Shown piece by piece: positions 25,252-35,727 of a stretch of DNA of 36,594 bases. This DNA is from Oppiella nova (Eukaryota; Arthropoda; Arachnida; Sarcoptiformes; Oppiidae). The stretch is taken from NCBI GenBank assembly GCA_905397405.1, contig CAJPVJ010000140.1, forward strand, positions 1-36,594. The letters are read 5' to 3'. Both the position numbers and the translations under genes were made by a program. Below the pieces are notes generated by a model. The model saw nothing but the letters and a program-made list of their open reading frames with translations. It was not told the DNA's origin and searched no databases. Every line of letters begins with the position of its first letter. Within the stretch, counting starts at the first letter, position 1.

Positions 25252-25296
25252 TATAAAAAGGGTCCGAAACATGCTCTTTAAGTCTTTTCACTCACG
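25252..25296 (+). promoter_or_regulatory. TATA box and initiator of the secreted-peptide gene
   Basis: TATAAAAAG at 25252-25260 is followed by the arthropod-type initiator TCACT at 25288-25292, with a second TCACG overlapping. The spacing is a few bases longer than the usual 30 or so, so the exact start is uncertain. The predicted 5' UTR is about 105 bp and reaches the ATG at 25399. A strong TATA promoter suits a gene expressed at high level in few cells, such as a peptide hormone or gland product. Confidence 0.6.
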
Positions 25297-25398
25297 TCTC
25301 TCGCATTCATTTGTTTCGCAGAATATTCTGTGATTTTACAGAATTTTCACACAATTTCAACGATCAAAAAGTTTTAAACAAATATTTGTAACTAAACA

Positions 25399-27105
25399 AT
25401 GAATATCAATATGAATATAATATTCGCGTTAATTGTGTTTGTATTCATGTTTTACTCCATTCAATGCTATACATTTGGTAAATATATTGAGCCCTTTGGC
25501 TATTTTCATTGAATTTAAAAGTTTTAAAGTGTTTTTCTTAAACGAAGATCCGGAGGAAGACAATGAAGACTCCATCTCATTGAGCGATGTCTATGCAAAC
25601 CCTGACGGATATATCATTATTAAGAAAAGCCCGGTCGGAGCCACCGTTTTGTGAGTTATTATATAAGTTTTATTGTAATTCTTTGTGATTGTAATCTGAG
25701 TAATCTGTTTGTTGTGTGAATAAGTTAATCGTTTTATGTATTATCAGTAATCACACAGTATTATGAAAGTTATTTGAAAGCAGAGATCAAGTATGCCTTT
25801 TGATTATTATGTACAGTAGACATACTTTTATATTACTTGTATTCTTAGATTACATTCTTATGTAATACTTGTTATACTTTTAGAAATTTGTTTTACAACA
25901 AAAAGTAAAGTCAGATTATTTTATTTGGAAATATTCTTTAGATTTTGATATTTATGTAGAATAATTTATTTTGTTTGAAAACTTAATTAGAATCGATTAG
26001 TTTAACAAAGTTTAAATATCAAACTATTTCAGGCTTTAATTTAATTAATTTAATTTAATTATAAATTACATTCCCAAATTAAAAGTAAATGTTTTTCAAT
26101 GTTTCAAGTTGGTTTGTAAATATTTAATATTTTGTTGCTTGTTACTCGAATCCTGTGAGATGATAAATATAAATAAATATAAAGATTCATAAATATAAGA
26201 TTTATAAATTTAAATTTCATTTTAAATCACAGAAAGTAGCAAATTCAAAAATATGTAATTCTATATTAAAATTAAAAATTTAAAAAAATTATCCACAAGT
26301 ATTAACCATAAAGTTGCGCAATTTTATGTATTAACATACTGTTATCTCATAAAATTGTGAATATAAATAATTTTATTCATATAAAAAATTTACATATTTA
26401 TCCATTAACTGTGTGCTGGAGAGTTATTTAAATTAAATACAGTAATACTATAATTTAAGATCCGACTCTTAATACATAAAAATTATGCATTTTATATTAA
26501 CTACTGAGCATTACATGTAAATTCAACTGAAAAAATAAATTATAGTCATGAAAAATGTCACTGTTTTAGTCACAAATTTTCGTCACTGTTTATAATTTAA
26601 TTAGCTACTGCAATGCTTAAAACAAATTTATTGTAAATGATTTTCATGCTAATATTGTTAATCATAACAAAAATTATAATGCTAATTAATATTCTCTATA
26701 ATTAATATAATTATTTAATCATTTGATTAAACATTTGTAAATCAAATACAGAAAAGACTTATTAGGAAAGAGAAAGCGGAATGTTGGGGGAGTTGTCTTG
26801 TAAGTGGTTTTCATATTTACAATATATTATAATAAATGGTTTTCCTAAACAAAGCTATTTTTGAAAATTAATTTTACGATTTCTATAGAAAAGATTTGTT
26901 GGGAAAGAAAAAGCGTTCGGTTGTCGGCGGAACTGTACTGTAAGTGTTATACAGATATATATTTATATTATATATATATCTGTATATATATTTATTTTGA
27001 TGAAATCTCAAACAATTATTAAACAAATATTACGATATAATATAAGTTTATTAAAAACTTTTAAATCTCTATTTTCTATTTAGGAAGGATTTGTTGGGCA
27101 AATAA
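25399..27105 (+). CDS. Multi-copy amidated peptide precursor (new, 'VLKDLL-amide')
   Basis: Five exons give a 100-residue precursor: 25399-25477, 25548-25650, 26752-26799, 26889-26939 and 27084-27105. All introns are GT/AG with agreeing phases. Residues 1-23 or so are a hydrophobic signal peptide (NIIFALIVFVFMFYSIQC). Exon 2 supplies an acidic spacer (DPEEDNEDSISLSDVYANPD), then KK and the start of peptide 1. Predicted peptides are SPVGATVLKDLLG before KRKR, NVGGVVLKDLLG before KKKR, and SVVGGTVLKDLLG before a final K and stop. Each ends in Gly followed by a basic site, the classical signal for trimming and C-terminal amidation to ...VLKDLL-NH2. No family I know matches. Neuropeptide/hormone is the first reading. 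An amphipathic antimicrobial or venom-type peptide is the alternative. Confidence 0.8.
26949..26985 (+). repeat. Intronic inverted repeat next to a micro-exon donor
   Basis: Arms 26949-26962 and 26972-26985 are perfect 14-bp reverse complements (ATACAGATATATAT and its partner) with a 9-base loop. The hairpin begins 9 bases after the end of exon 4 of the peptide gene, so it could fold near the 5' splice site. AT-rich palindromes of this kind are common, so function is speculative. Confidence 0.6.
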
Positions 27106-27245
27106 TAGACTCTTTTCAATACCCATTCAAACTCCTATTGCTATTGAATAGATTGTGAACCTCTTTTCCATATATTGAATCTCAATTTGGATTATTTATA
27201 ACTATACAGTATTTCATTAAATCACATCTCAATATTGTTTTTAAT

Positions 27246-27251
27246 AATAAA
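27246..27251 (+). promoter_or_regulatory. Polyadenylation signal of the peptide gene
   Basis: AATAAA lies 141 bp after the stop codon and is the first canonical hexamer downstream. Confidence 0.5.
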
Positions 27252-27297
27252 ATATAAGACATTCAAAATCTATTGAAAAGTGTTTATTTAAAAAGTC

Positions 27298-27315
27298 TGG
27301 AGAGAGAGAGGAGTG

Positions 27316-27350
<35 letters not shown>
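27298..27350 (+). repeat. GA microsatellite
   Basis: Interrupted then pure (GA)n of about 50 bp, 200 bp past the peptide-gene stop. Ordinary simple repeat; it may bind GAGA-type factors but nothing shows that. Confidence 0.95.
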
Positions 27351-27353
<3 letters not shown>

Positions 27354-27593
27354 AAATGTACTAAAACTCAACGAGATTACATAAATAAGTTGCCTTGTGA
27401 TCATTTTAATCCCACGAACAGTTAAAAACAAACACTTAAAGGTCTATCATTTACCCAGTAGTCCATTAAAGTTTCAGTGAAAATGTATTCAAAAGCAAAA
27501 ATAAATCTTGAGTACAGAGTATTCAACACTTTATGTTTATATCATTTATTCATTGAGATGCTGTACAGTGGTGTACATTATATTAATGTCATT

Positions 27594-27849
27594 AATCTTA
27601 TGTTAGTCTCAAGTATTGTCTCAAAAGTCATTCACGAAATTGCATCGACTGTCCAAATGGGAGTCGGCATTCACTCAAATAAATTATATATCAGTACTTA
27701 TAATCAAGAATACTGTGAATAAATCTTATGTTAGTCTCAAGTATTGTCTCAAAAGTCATTCACGAAATTGCATCGACTGTCCAAATGGGAGTCGGCATTC
27801 ACTCAAATAAATTATATATCAGTACTTATAATCAAGAATACTGTGAATA
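27594..27849 (+). repeat. Exact 128-bp tandem duplication
   Basis: 27594-27721 and 27722-27849 are identical by eye. The unit has no recognisable product; the overlapping short open frames it creates are by-products of the repeat. It shares its 128-bp spacing with repeats inside DDX46 and WDFY3, so it is probably an assembly overlap. Confidence 0.9.
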
Positions 27850-28648
27850 TATTTATTCATTTTCATATGATATTCTGGTTCATTTAGTTCAATCAATATT
27901 ATTCAGGTGATTTAATAGTTAATCATAGCTTTCCCTAGAATTCACTTAGAATCTTGTTTTGATCAAAAATTGTATTCATATTTAATAATTGATAAACAAA
28001 TTTGTTTTTCAAAATTTATTCTTAAATTAAATTTTGTGGTTAAAAGAGATATTAAATTAGAGGAACTGTATTGTATAATTATCTTTAATTAAATTTAATA
28101 TAATACTCAAAATTGATTTTCTATAATTTTTAACAAAGATTTTACAAGAAACAAAATTTTTTTGTTTAATAAAAGTGAATGTGAACTGATTTTCTTAGAC
28201 CTTATTTAGCGCTAAAAGTTTTAATATATTCAATATATAGTCGATTCATTGTATTTGAGCGCATATTTCATTATAACTTTAATGAACTAAAATGTGATTA
28301 ACAAAAGAAAATCAAAGAGCACTCAAAACAAAACTAATGGCAGAGAAAGTGGTGCGACAATGAGGAATGGCTTATAAATGATGTGATTCAGCGCCACATC
28401 CATCAGTGGTATCGCCTAAAACGCCTCTACTCTTATTGATCGGCAAATAGGTCTCAGCAATACGTGCGGCGATCACTTCTATTATGACATATATAGAGAG
28501 CGCACAGAGTTTATGCTATTTTATAGCATATATCGCGTCCAAAAGCAAACTAAAAGTGCAGTAATTATGAGTCGAAAAGTTTGTAATATATATCAATTTG
28601 TTTGAATTGTTTGTGTTATTTTCAATTGGCTATTGACTTGTCAGAGAT
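27850..28648 (+). promoter_or_regulatory. Upstream region of the GPCR gene
   Basis: No gene seen. From about 28330 to 28560 the base composition becomes less AT-rich and includes several CG dinucleotides, which sets it apart from the surrounding spacer. It probably holds the promoter and 5' UTR of the receptor gene. No single start site can be chosen. Confidence 0.4.
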
Positions 28649-31600
28649 ATGGACCCAATTTGGTTGTCCGGTATCGCCAATACCACATCCAATGCTAGCC
28701 TCCCATCGCTGGAAGCGTTGTCTAATAAATGGCAGGTTTTCCTGATTATGCTGTACTCGACTACAGCGGCCGTATCCCTGGCCAGCAATATCATCACAAT
28801 TATAGTACTGGTCAAAGGGGAACGCATATCCTCTGAGATCTGGAAGTTTTTACTCAACCTTTCCATCTCTGATATACTGATGTCACTGTTTTCCATACCC
28901 TTCACGTACACCATATTCATGTTGGGCCGATGGATATTTCCCAAATACCTGTGCCCTTTCGTACAGTTCGCACAACTGTGCTCTGTATTCATCTCTGTCT
29001 ACACGTTGACTGCCATCGGAATCGATAGGTATGCCCTGTGTTTACAAANTCATGTTGGGCCGATGGATATTTCCCAAATACCTGTGCCCTTTCGTACAGT
29101 TCGCACAACTGTGCTCTGTATTCATCTCTGTCTACACGTTGACTGCCATCGGAATCGATAGGTATGCCCTGTGTTTACAAATTCTTTGCGATTCTTGTAA
29201 TGAATGAATAAATGTTTACTCAGTCCGTGTTTATACGTAAAAGCACTCAATAAAAGTGGTTTATGTGAACACATTTTAATGTATATTTTTAATATTAAAA
29301 TATTCTTAAAACAGTCTAATCAATTTAAGTAAATCAATCTACTTTATTATCAATAATGTAGTACCTGGAGCATTAAGTTATTAAATATTTATAATTCCTA
29401 TAATTATGAACTACAGTAATAGTATGTTTTAAGAAATAACTCCTACACTATTTTCAGTCTACTAACCCTCTGTTGCCCTGTATATTCTGTACGAAATAAT
29501 CCATAGTTTTGAGTAAATGGTATTTTTAATAAAAAAATAATCATTATTTCACTGATCATCTTAAGTTTTAAAAAAAGGAAATCCGATAATCCATAGCCCC
29601 CTCCAATGCCACCAATTTATTCCATTATAAATAAATAACAGAGTTTTTGGTAAGAGGTGTCAGGCCTACTTGTAATTCTTACTGTTTAGTAGCAAAAAGA
29701 AATTCATTATTTGTTTATTTACTCAAACGATACAGAATACCGTAATACTGTATGTAAGAATCGGTGCACTTTCAGTACAGACACAATTGCAAAGTTTATA
29801 ATTAATACCTTTCTGTGTCAGCCTTTTATCTCCCACTCCAACAGACAAAGTGCTTGAACTGAACAAAGAAGTCAATCAAAGACTGAGTTTTGTATATAAA
29901 ACAAAAAACGGTATTCCTTTCGCCAGATATTGAAAGCATTGAATAGTTCTTCAATGAATGAGAGATTATATAACAGATGTATTTAATTTCAACATGTATT
30001 ATATAATATATTATTTGATTTAATTAATTTTTTATTTCTAATTAACTTCTAATTTAATATGAATAATTACCTACGAATTCAGCATTAATTACTGTGTTTG
30101 ACGGTCATTGAAGTCATTTAACTTATTATACGATAGGTTATTAACTTATTAGTGGACTCCCAGTGGGTTTCAATACAAATCCATTGTATAATAACATGCA
30201 TTCTGTGAAAGTTGTTAATATTTGTTATTTGGTTGTTTAAGTTTTATTTATCAGTTCATATACCGTTGTGTAATATAAGCGAAATATTCATACAACTTTA
30301 TTTATTGTATTGTTCTTTTAGTAGACTTAATGTGAAATATTATTTTAAAATATTTATGCGAAAATATTTATATAAAAATTTAGTGTATATTCTTTCAGAT
30401 CCTAGAGAGCCATTGAAATCAATTCAAATTATGCATTAAACAAGCAAAATATTTGTACGAAATAAATAACAAAAACAACCCTCGAGTAAAAGTTTACTTA
30501 AACTTAATGTAAATCGTGAAGAATAATAATAGTACACGTTTTTATTATACAGTATTTTGTTAACCTTATAAGTTTATTTCGTTTTAGCGAGCTAGTACTA
30601 TATACAATATAATTTTTGAAACTACTTTGCTTACTTAAACAGAATTTTAATCTTACTGTCATTCTATATGTTTTTCCATTATTGAGCTTGTTACATACCA
30701 TTTAATAAAATATGAATTACTTTTAAAATTGTGCCCGTTAGCAGATAATCAGTATTCAGTAGCATGTTAAATAAAACAAGTGAGTTTAAGCAGATTATGA
30801 AAATATTATTATTTAATTATAATTTAATAATAATGTAGACTTGTTTAATATTAAGCGAAATTTAATTTGTACACTTTATTTTTTTCAAGCTAAAATTTAA
30901 TTTCCGGTATATTTTAGTTGGTTAAAAAATAATTTAATTACATTTAATATTTATGCGTCAAATGTATGGTAAATTGATTCTATGTAATATACTAGTATTT
31001 ATAATTAAATTATATATTTGAATAAACAAAAAAATTGACAATATTTTCAAATTATAGCCAGTCAATTAATTATAAAACAGTTTATAAGAAATATTTATGC
31101 AAAGCAGGAAATCTACATAATTTTTAAATTAAATTAAATTTTTTAACTTTAATTAATAAACAGTTTTATGCAAAGCATTTTCAGTAGTATTAAACAAACA
31201 CTACTGTTATCCTTATTATTTGAACAAAAAATACATAAAAGTTAATACAATATAATACTACCGGTAATTCATTAAATAATTAAAATAAATTATNGAACAA
31301 AAAATACATAAAAGTTAATACAATATAATACTACCGGTAATTCATTAAATAATTAAAATAAATTATGTTGAGTCAGTCTTTTATTATATAAATATTTATA
31401 CAAACCATAAGAATATTAACAAATAAAACAAAATTTTGCTGCAGTTCCTAATACTTAAGTTACTGTATTTTTTAATATAGTCCCACAAGGATAGGGATTT
31501 GTATATAATTTATGAGATTAATTGAAAATAAATTTAAATTTTCTTAAATTTACTCAACTATAAATGTTTCCAAAATGTAGCTTTTACATTTAAGTGAATT

Positions 31601-34600
31601 TAATTGACTTTATATATCAAAGTTTATAAAATTTAAATCTACTTTAAATTCAAATAATTTTATTTTAATTGAAACCCATTACCCGGACAACAGCTAAAAG
31701 ATATTAAATTTTAAATATCCATAGGATTACATGTTATGTCGTAATTGCATAAAATAGTCTTTCCCTGAAAAATAACAAAAGTTTAATATATGGTTTGAAA
31801 TTGTTTTGATGGTATGTAACATGGATTTGGAGGAACAGTATGTTATGTTTTAACATAGAAAATAAATTACAATGTAATGGATGTAAGATTTGCAGAAAAA
31901 AACAAACATTTCCAGCAATTAGTGAATCGATTAATAAAAAACAAACTTTTCTGAACCACTCGTCCAAAAAGTGTTAACATAGAAACTAATTGATTTGTTT
32001 GTTTACTCGTAAAATACTACCCTGACAAACACACGGAAATTGTTTTCACATGATTACCATAAATGATTGATTTCTCGTATCAATTGGTGAAAAACTTTCC
32101 CAATTTTTTACAGCCTTTTGTTTAGCACAAGAATATTCTGTATTTATATTCATGTTTCATATTCACAAAAAATATTGTATTCAATTCAATGTGTCAACCT
32201 AATCCTAGACTAAATAAAATGTGATCAATAGTGAATATATTGGTTGAATAATATACAATTAGAAATAGAAACGGTTATTATAATCGATAATTAAATCTAA
32301 GTTTGTGTGAACTCATCCCGAAATAGGCTATGAATGAAAGGTAGAAATAATATCTATTCAATGAATAGCTTATGAATAGCCGCCTGTATGATAGTTCTTG
32401 CTTATTTATTAGATTATTAAGAAATGCTATACAGTATGTGGTAATTATTTATACTGAACACCAAAATTGAATAATATTCTGTTCATTGTACTTTTCCGTT
32501 TTTCTATTATTCTTGATACTTAGGAAATATTTAGGGAATTGCAAATATTTCGCAAAAATTTTACATATCTTTCATATTTACTTTGTTTACTTATCACCGA
32601 AATGATTGAAATTCAACACACATTCAAAGCACAGGAATTTTACAACCATTAAATGTAAATCAAATTCTGTTTCATAAATACATTTGATTTGTAACTAAAA
32701 AGCAAAGCAAAAGAATATTTTAAGAAATTCAAAAAACTTATCATTTATTCTCACTAAACCTTTCGAAAGGCATTTAAATGTATTTGTGTTTTTAAAAAGT
32801 AAACTTAAATTCATTGTTAAGATTCTCTCAACATTTTTGTTAAGACTATTAGAAAAAACGAGTTTTTCAGCTCTTTATTGAACTTAAATTCAATTACTGT
32901 ATGAACGGAATCCCAATTCTGTCTATAATAATGAGTTTTTTTTATAATAATAAAAAATAGTAAATGCTTTTAAAAGATAACTTACATAACAATTGGTTAG
33001 AGAAACTTATGACTTATGGAGACAACAAAAAAATCAAATCAAACTATGGTTTGATCTATACTTTGAAGTGAAATGATTACACGACTCAATTGGTCGCATG
33101 CCTTACGACTCAAAGCCTTATATTTATTTTAATTAAGAAAATGAAAGCATCGAAAATGAGATTTACTATTTCAATTCAAACATACATTCAATTTCACGTT
33201 GAATTTCATTATTTAAATAACATTTTTTTCTTAGAAAAAATAAATTAAATGTTTATTCATCTTAAGTTTAATAATATTTTGTATGTATTTATAAATTTTA
33301 AATATACTAAAAAATGAAGCAAAAATGAAATATACTTATTTGTTATTAATATACTAGTACGGTGTTAAGTTAAAGTAAATAAATTATTAAAACTAAAATC
33401 ATTAAATTCATGTCATACTTGAATTTAAAGTGTTTTAAGAATCGTGAAATTTATTAAAAAAAATTTAAATTATAATTTTTAAGAAATTAATTTATTATTG
33501 GAATAGGTATAAAATAACCTAAAAATAAATTGTATAATTTTCTTATAATTAATATTCTGTTCAGATTTGCCTAAAGTCTATGGCTATATACAGTAATATA
33601 TAAGGATTTCATTTATCAAGGAATAAATCATTCGTAAGAATAAGACTTTGTTTTGACTCAAATTTATTGCTTGAATCTGAATGCAAAATATATTATATAC
33701 AGGGTACAAAGTATATAATGTGTTATTTTGTTTCATTTGAATTAATCTATTGTCGTTTTTAAATATTACTTGAAATACTGAATAATATTTACGTTTACAG
33801 AATATTGTGAGGTTTACAGAACTAGAGGGACGGTAGATATTTTTATTTCTAATTAATTTGACTTAAAATACCTTTTAAATATAAACCTGGAATATTGTAT
33901 GAATAATTAGCTTTTAAGTGAAATTATTAATTAGATATAAAAAAGCTACTGTTTTCATACAATGTTTTCAATGGGTGTCAATCAAATCATACACTTTTCT
34001 ACAGCTATACCAATGGACGAGCATTTTTATAATAAAGGTAAAATAATAAATATAATAAAATATAAATAAAATAATAAAGGTAAATATAAAATATTGTAAG
34101 GGTCACCCGAATATTCCTACAGAATATTCTGTCAACTTATATCTATTCTACAATTACTATAATTAGACTTGAGATAAAATACTATAATATTGATGACTAA
34201 ATAGTTTTTATTGAAAGTATAAATGCAATACAAATCATAACTCAACGCACCTGTAGCTCAGCGGAGGTATATTCTAACCTTTTTTAAAGTGAGGTACAGT
34301 ATTATATAAGTTTACATAAAATTAGGTCTGGGATTGGCTCCCAGAATAGCCAATAATATGCGTTCCTTTCGGGCATTACAATATTAATTGAATTTTTAAT
34401 AACATTATTAATTCATTTTGTTATTTATGACTCATAACTACAGTAGTAATTTACGAGTAAATGATTTGTTGTGAATTTCTAATTATTGTCTCACAAAATG
34501 GGATTACGCAGTTTTAGAGTTAAACAATTGGTAAACTGATAACTTATCAAACATTAAATTCAATCTATGATACTACAAATATAATTTGTACAATATAATT

Positions 34601-35727
34601 ATATTGATATATTACTAGTAAGTCTAGTATACAAATAAGTTATTGGAAATTAATAAAATACTCTACAACCACACTATACTTTTATAGTTACTACAGATTA
34701 AAAAATTATTTATATAAAACTATAATTTGACGTTTGGTATGAATGCCTGTATCTATAGACTACAGTAGCAATTGAACGATTAGTTGTTGATATGATAAAA
34801 ATTAATTTGCGTCAACCCTTGAGTGAAGTGAAGCTAAACTCAATAAAAGCTTAAGAGATGAGGACATCCTTAAGATGTGATTTGAAATATATGTCAAATA
34901 CTGTCAACGATTTGTTAAGCACTTTATTTGAGTCGATCTCAAACACTACACCAATGCTCTCGATTTGAGTGCTGTTTATGTCATTACTAATTGAGCCTCA
35001 AAACAATAAACCACATAAATATCCATTACTTCACTATTCTTTAACAAACGTAAAAATAAAATATTTTAAATTCTCTAAGTAATGAATTAATATAAATTAA
35101 TAATATGATTTATATGGTACAGTATATCATTAAAATTTTACGAGACTACTTGCTATATTTATTGCACTGTTAAATAAGTCTAAATTAAAAAGTAGACTTG
35201 GATACATGTAAAATGAAATAAAGAATATAAATTATATTATATAATATTTTGTGAAAAGTATTAATAATTTATTAATATTACATTTAAATTTACCATATTA
35301 TATAGAATATATAAACATATTATTATAATAGTATTATTTCTAACCACTTTAATAACCATGATCATATATGGACAGGTATTTCGCAATCGTACACCCGTTC
35401 CGACTGTTGATGTGGATTAAGACTCATAAGGAGTGTGTGATAATCAGTATCTGGATAACTGGGCTCTTGTTTGCATCGGTGCAACTCGTCAAGAGTAGAG
35501 CCGTTCCCTTTCAATACGGTTCCCAAACATACTATGACTGTCGGGAGGAGTGGTCCGAAAGCGATGGCAAACTCTATACGGCGCTCATCTTTATCCTAAC
35601 CTTCGCATTACCGGCCATTATATTAGTGTTTGTTTACGGATCGGTCGGCTATACGATCGTAAAGCATAGTACACCTGGAAATCCAGACACAGTCAGAGAC
35701 CTCACTCAATTCAATCTCAAAATTAAG
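28649..35727 (+). CDS. Class A (rhodopsin-like) peptide GPCR, first two coding exons; 3' end outside window
   Basis: Exon 1 (28649-29028) starts at ATG (MDPIWLSG). It carries two N-glycosylation sequons (NTT, NAS), TM1 with the SNIITIIVL stretch, TM2 with LLNLSISDILM, ECL1 with RWIFPKYLC (TM3 cysteine) and TM3 up to TAIGIDR. A phase-2 intron of 6.3 kb splits the DRY motif, and exon 2 (35376-35727) resumes RYFAIVHPFR. Exon 2 then encodes TM4, an ECL2 with YYDCREEW (disulphide Cys), TM5 (IFILTFALPAIILVFVYGSV) and the start of ICL3, ending at donor GTTACT at 35728. The ECL2-TM5 signature resembles QRFP/NPFF/RYamide-type neuropeptide receptors; the ligand class is only inferred. TM6 and TM7 were not found before the window ends. 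Confidence 0.9.
28917..29181 (+). repeat. Exon end duplicated across an N
   Basis: 28917-29048 and 29050-29181 are the same 132 bases, separated by the single N at 29049. The second copy repeats TM2-TM3 coding sequence and the splice donor and adds nothing. This is an unmerged contig overlap, not a second exon. Confidence 0.95.
31222..31366 (+). repeat. Second N-flanked duplication
   Basis: 31222-31293 and 31295-31366 are identical 72-base strings on either side of the N at 31294. As at 29049, two contig ends overlap but were joined with an N instead of being merged. Confidence 0.95.
34247..34345 (+). other. tRNA-like relic (possible SINE head)
   Basis: GCACCTGTAGCTCAGCGG resembles the 5' end and A box of a tRNA. 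About 65 bp later CTGGG-ATTGGCT-CCCAG forms a perfect 5-bp stem with a 7-base loop like a T-arm. The loop lacks TTCRA, the A-to-B distance is long, and no 3' acceptor strand pairs with the 5' end. It is therefore not a working tRNA; a tRNA-derived repeat or chance are the options. Confidence 0.25.

Larger units (their letters stand above)
29182..35375 (+). other. Large AT-rich intron of the GPCR gene
   Basis: No coding sequence recognised. It holds scattered TACAGTA/TACTGTA heptamers, two AGAATATTCTG palindromes (32130-32140, 34121-34131), a tRNA-like relic near 34247 and one N-flanked duplication. Intron presence is supported by the phase match that rebuilds DRYFAIVHP. Confidence 0.7.

Noticed and set aside
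27477-27910. Overlapping 60-81 codon open frames over the 128-bp repeat
   Set aside because: They exist only because the repeat is present twice; they have no start context, signal peptide or splice partner, and the repeat itself is probably an artefact.
29050-29181. A second GPCR exon or alternative TM2-TM3 exon
   Set aside because: Identical to 28917-29048 and abutting an N; an unmerged contig overlap.
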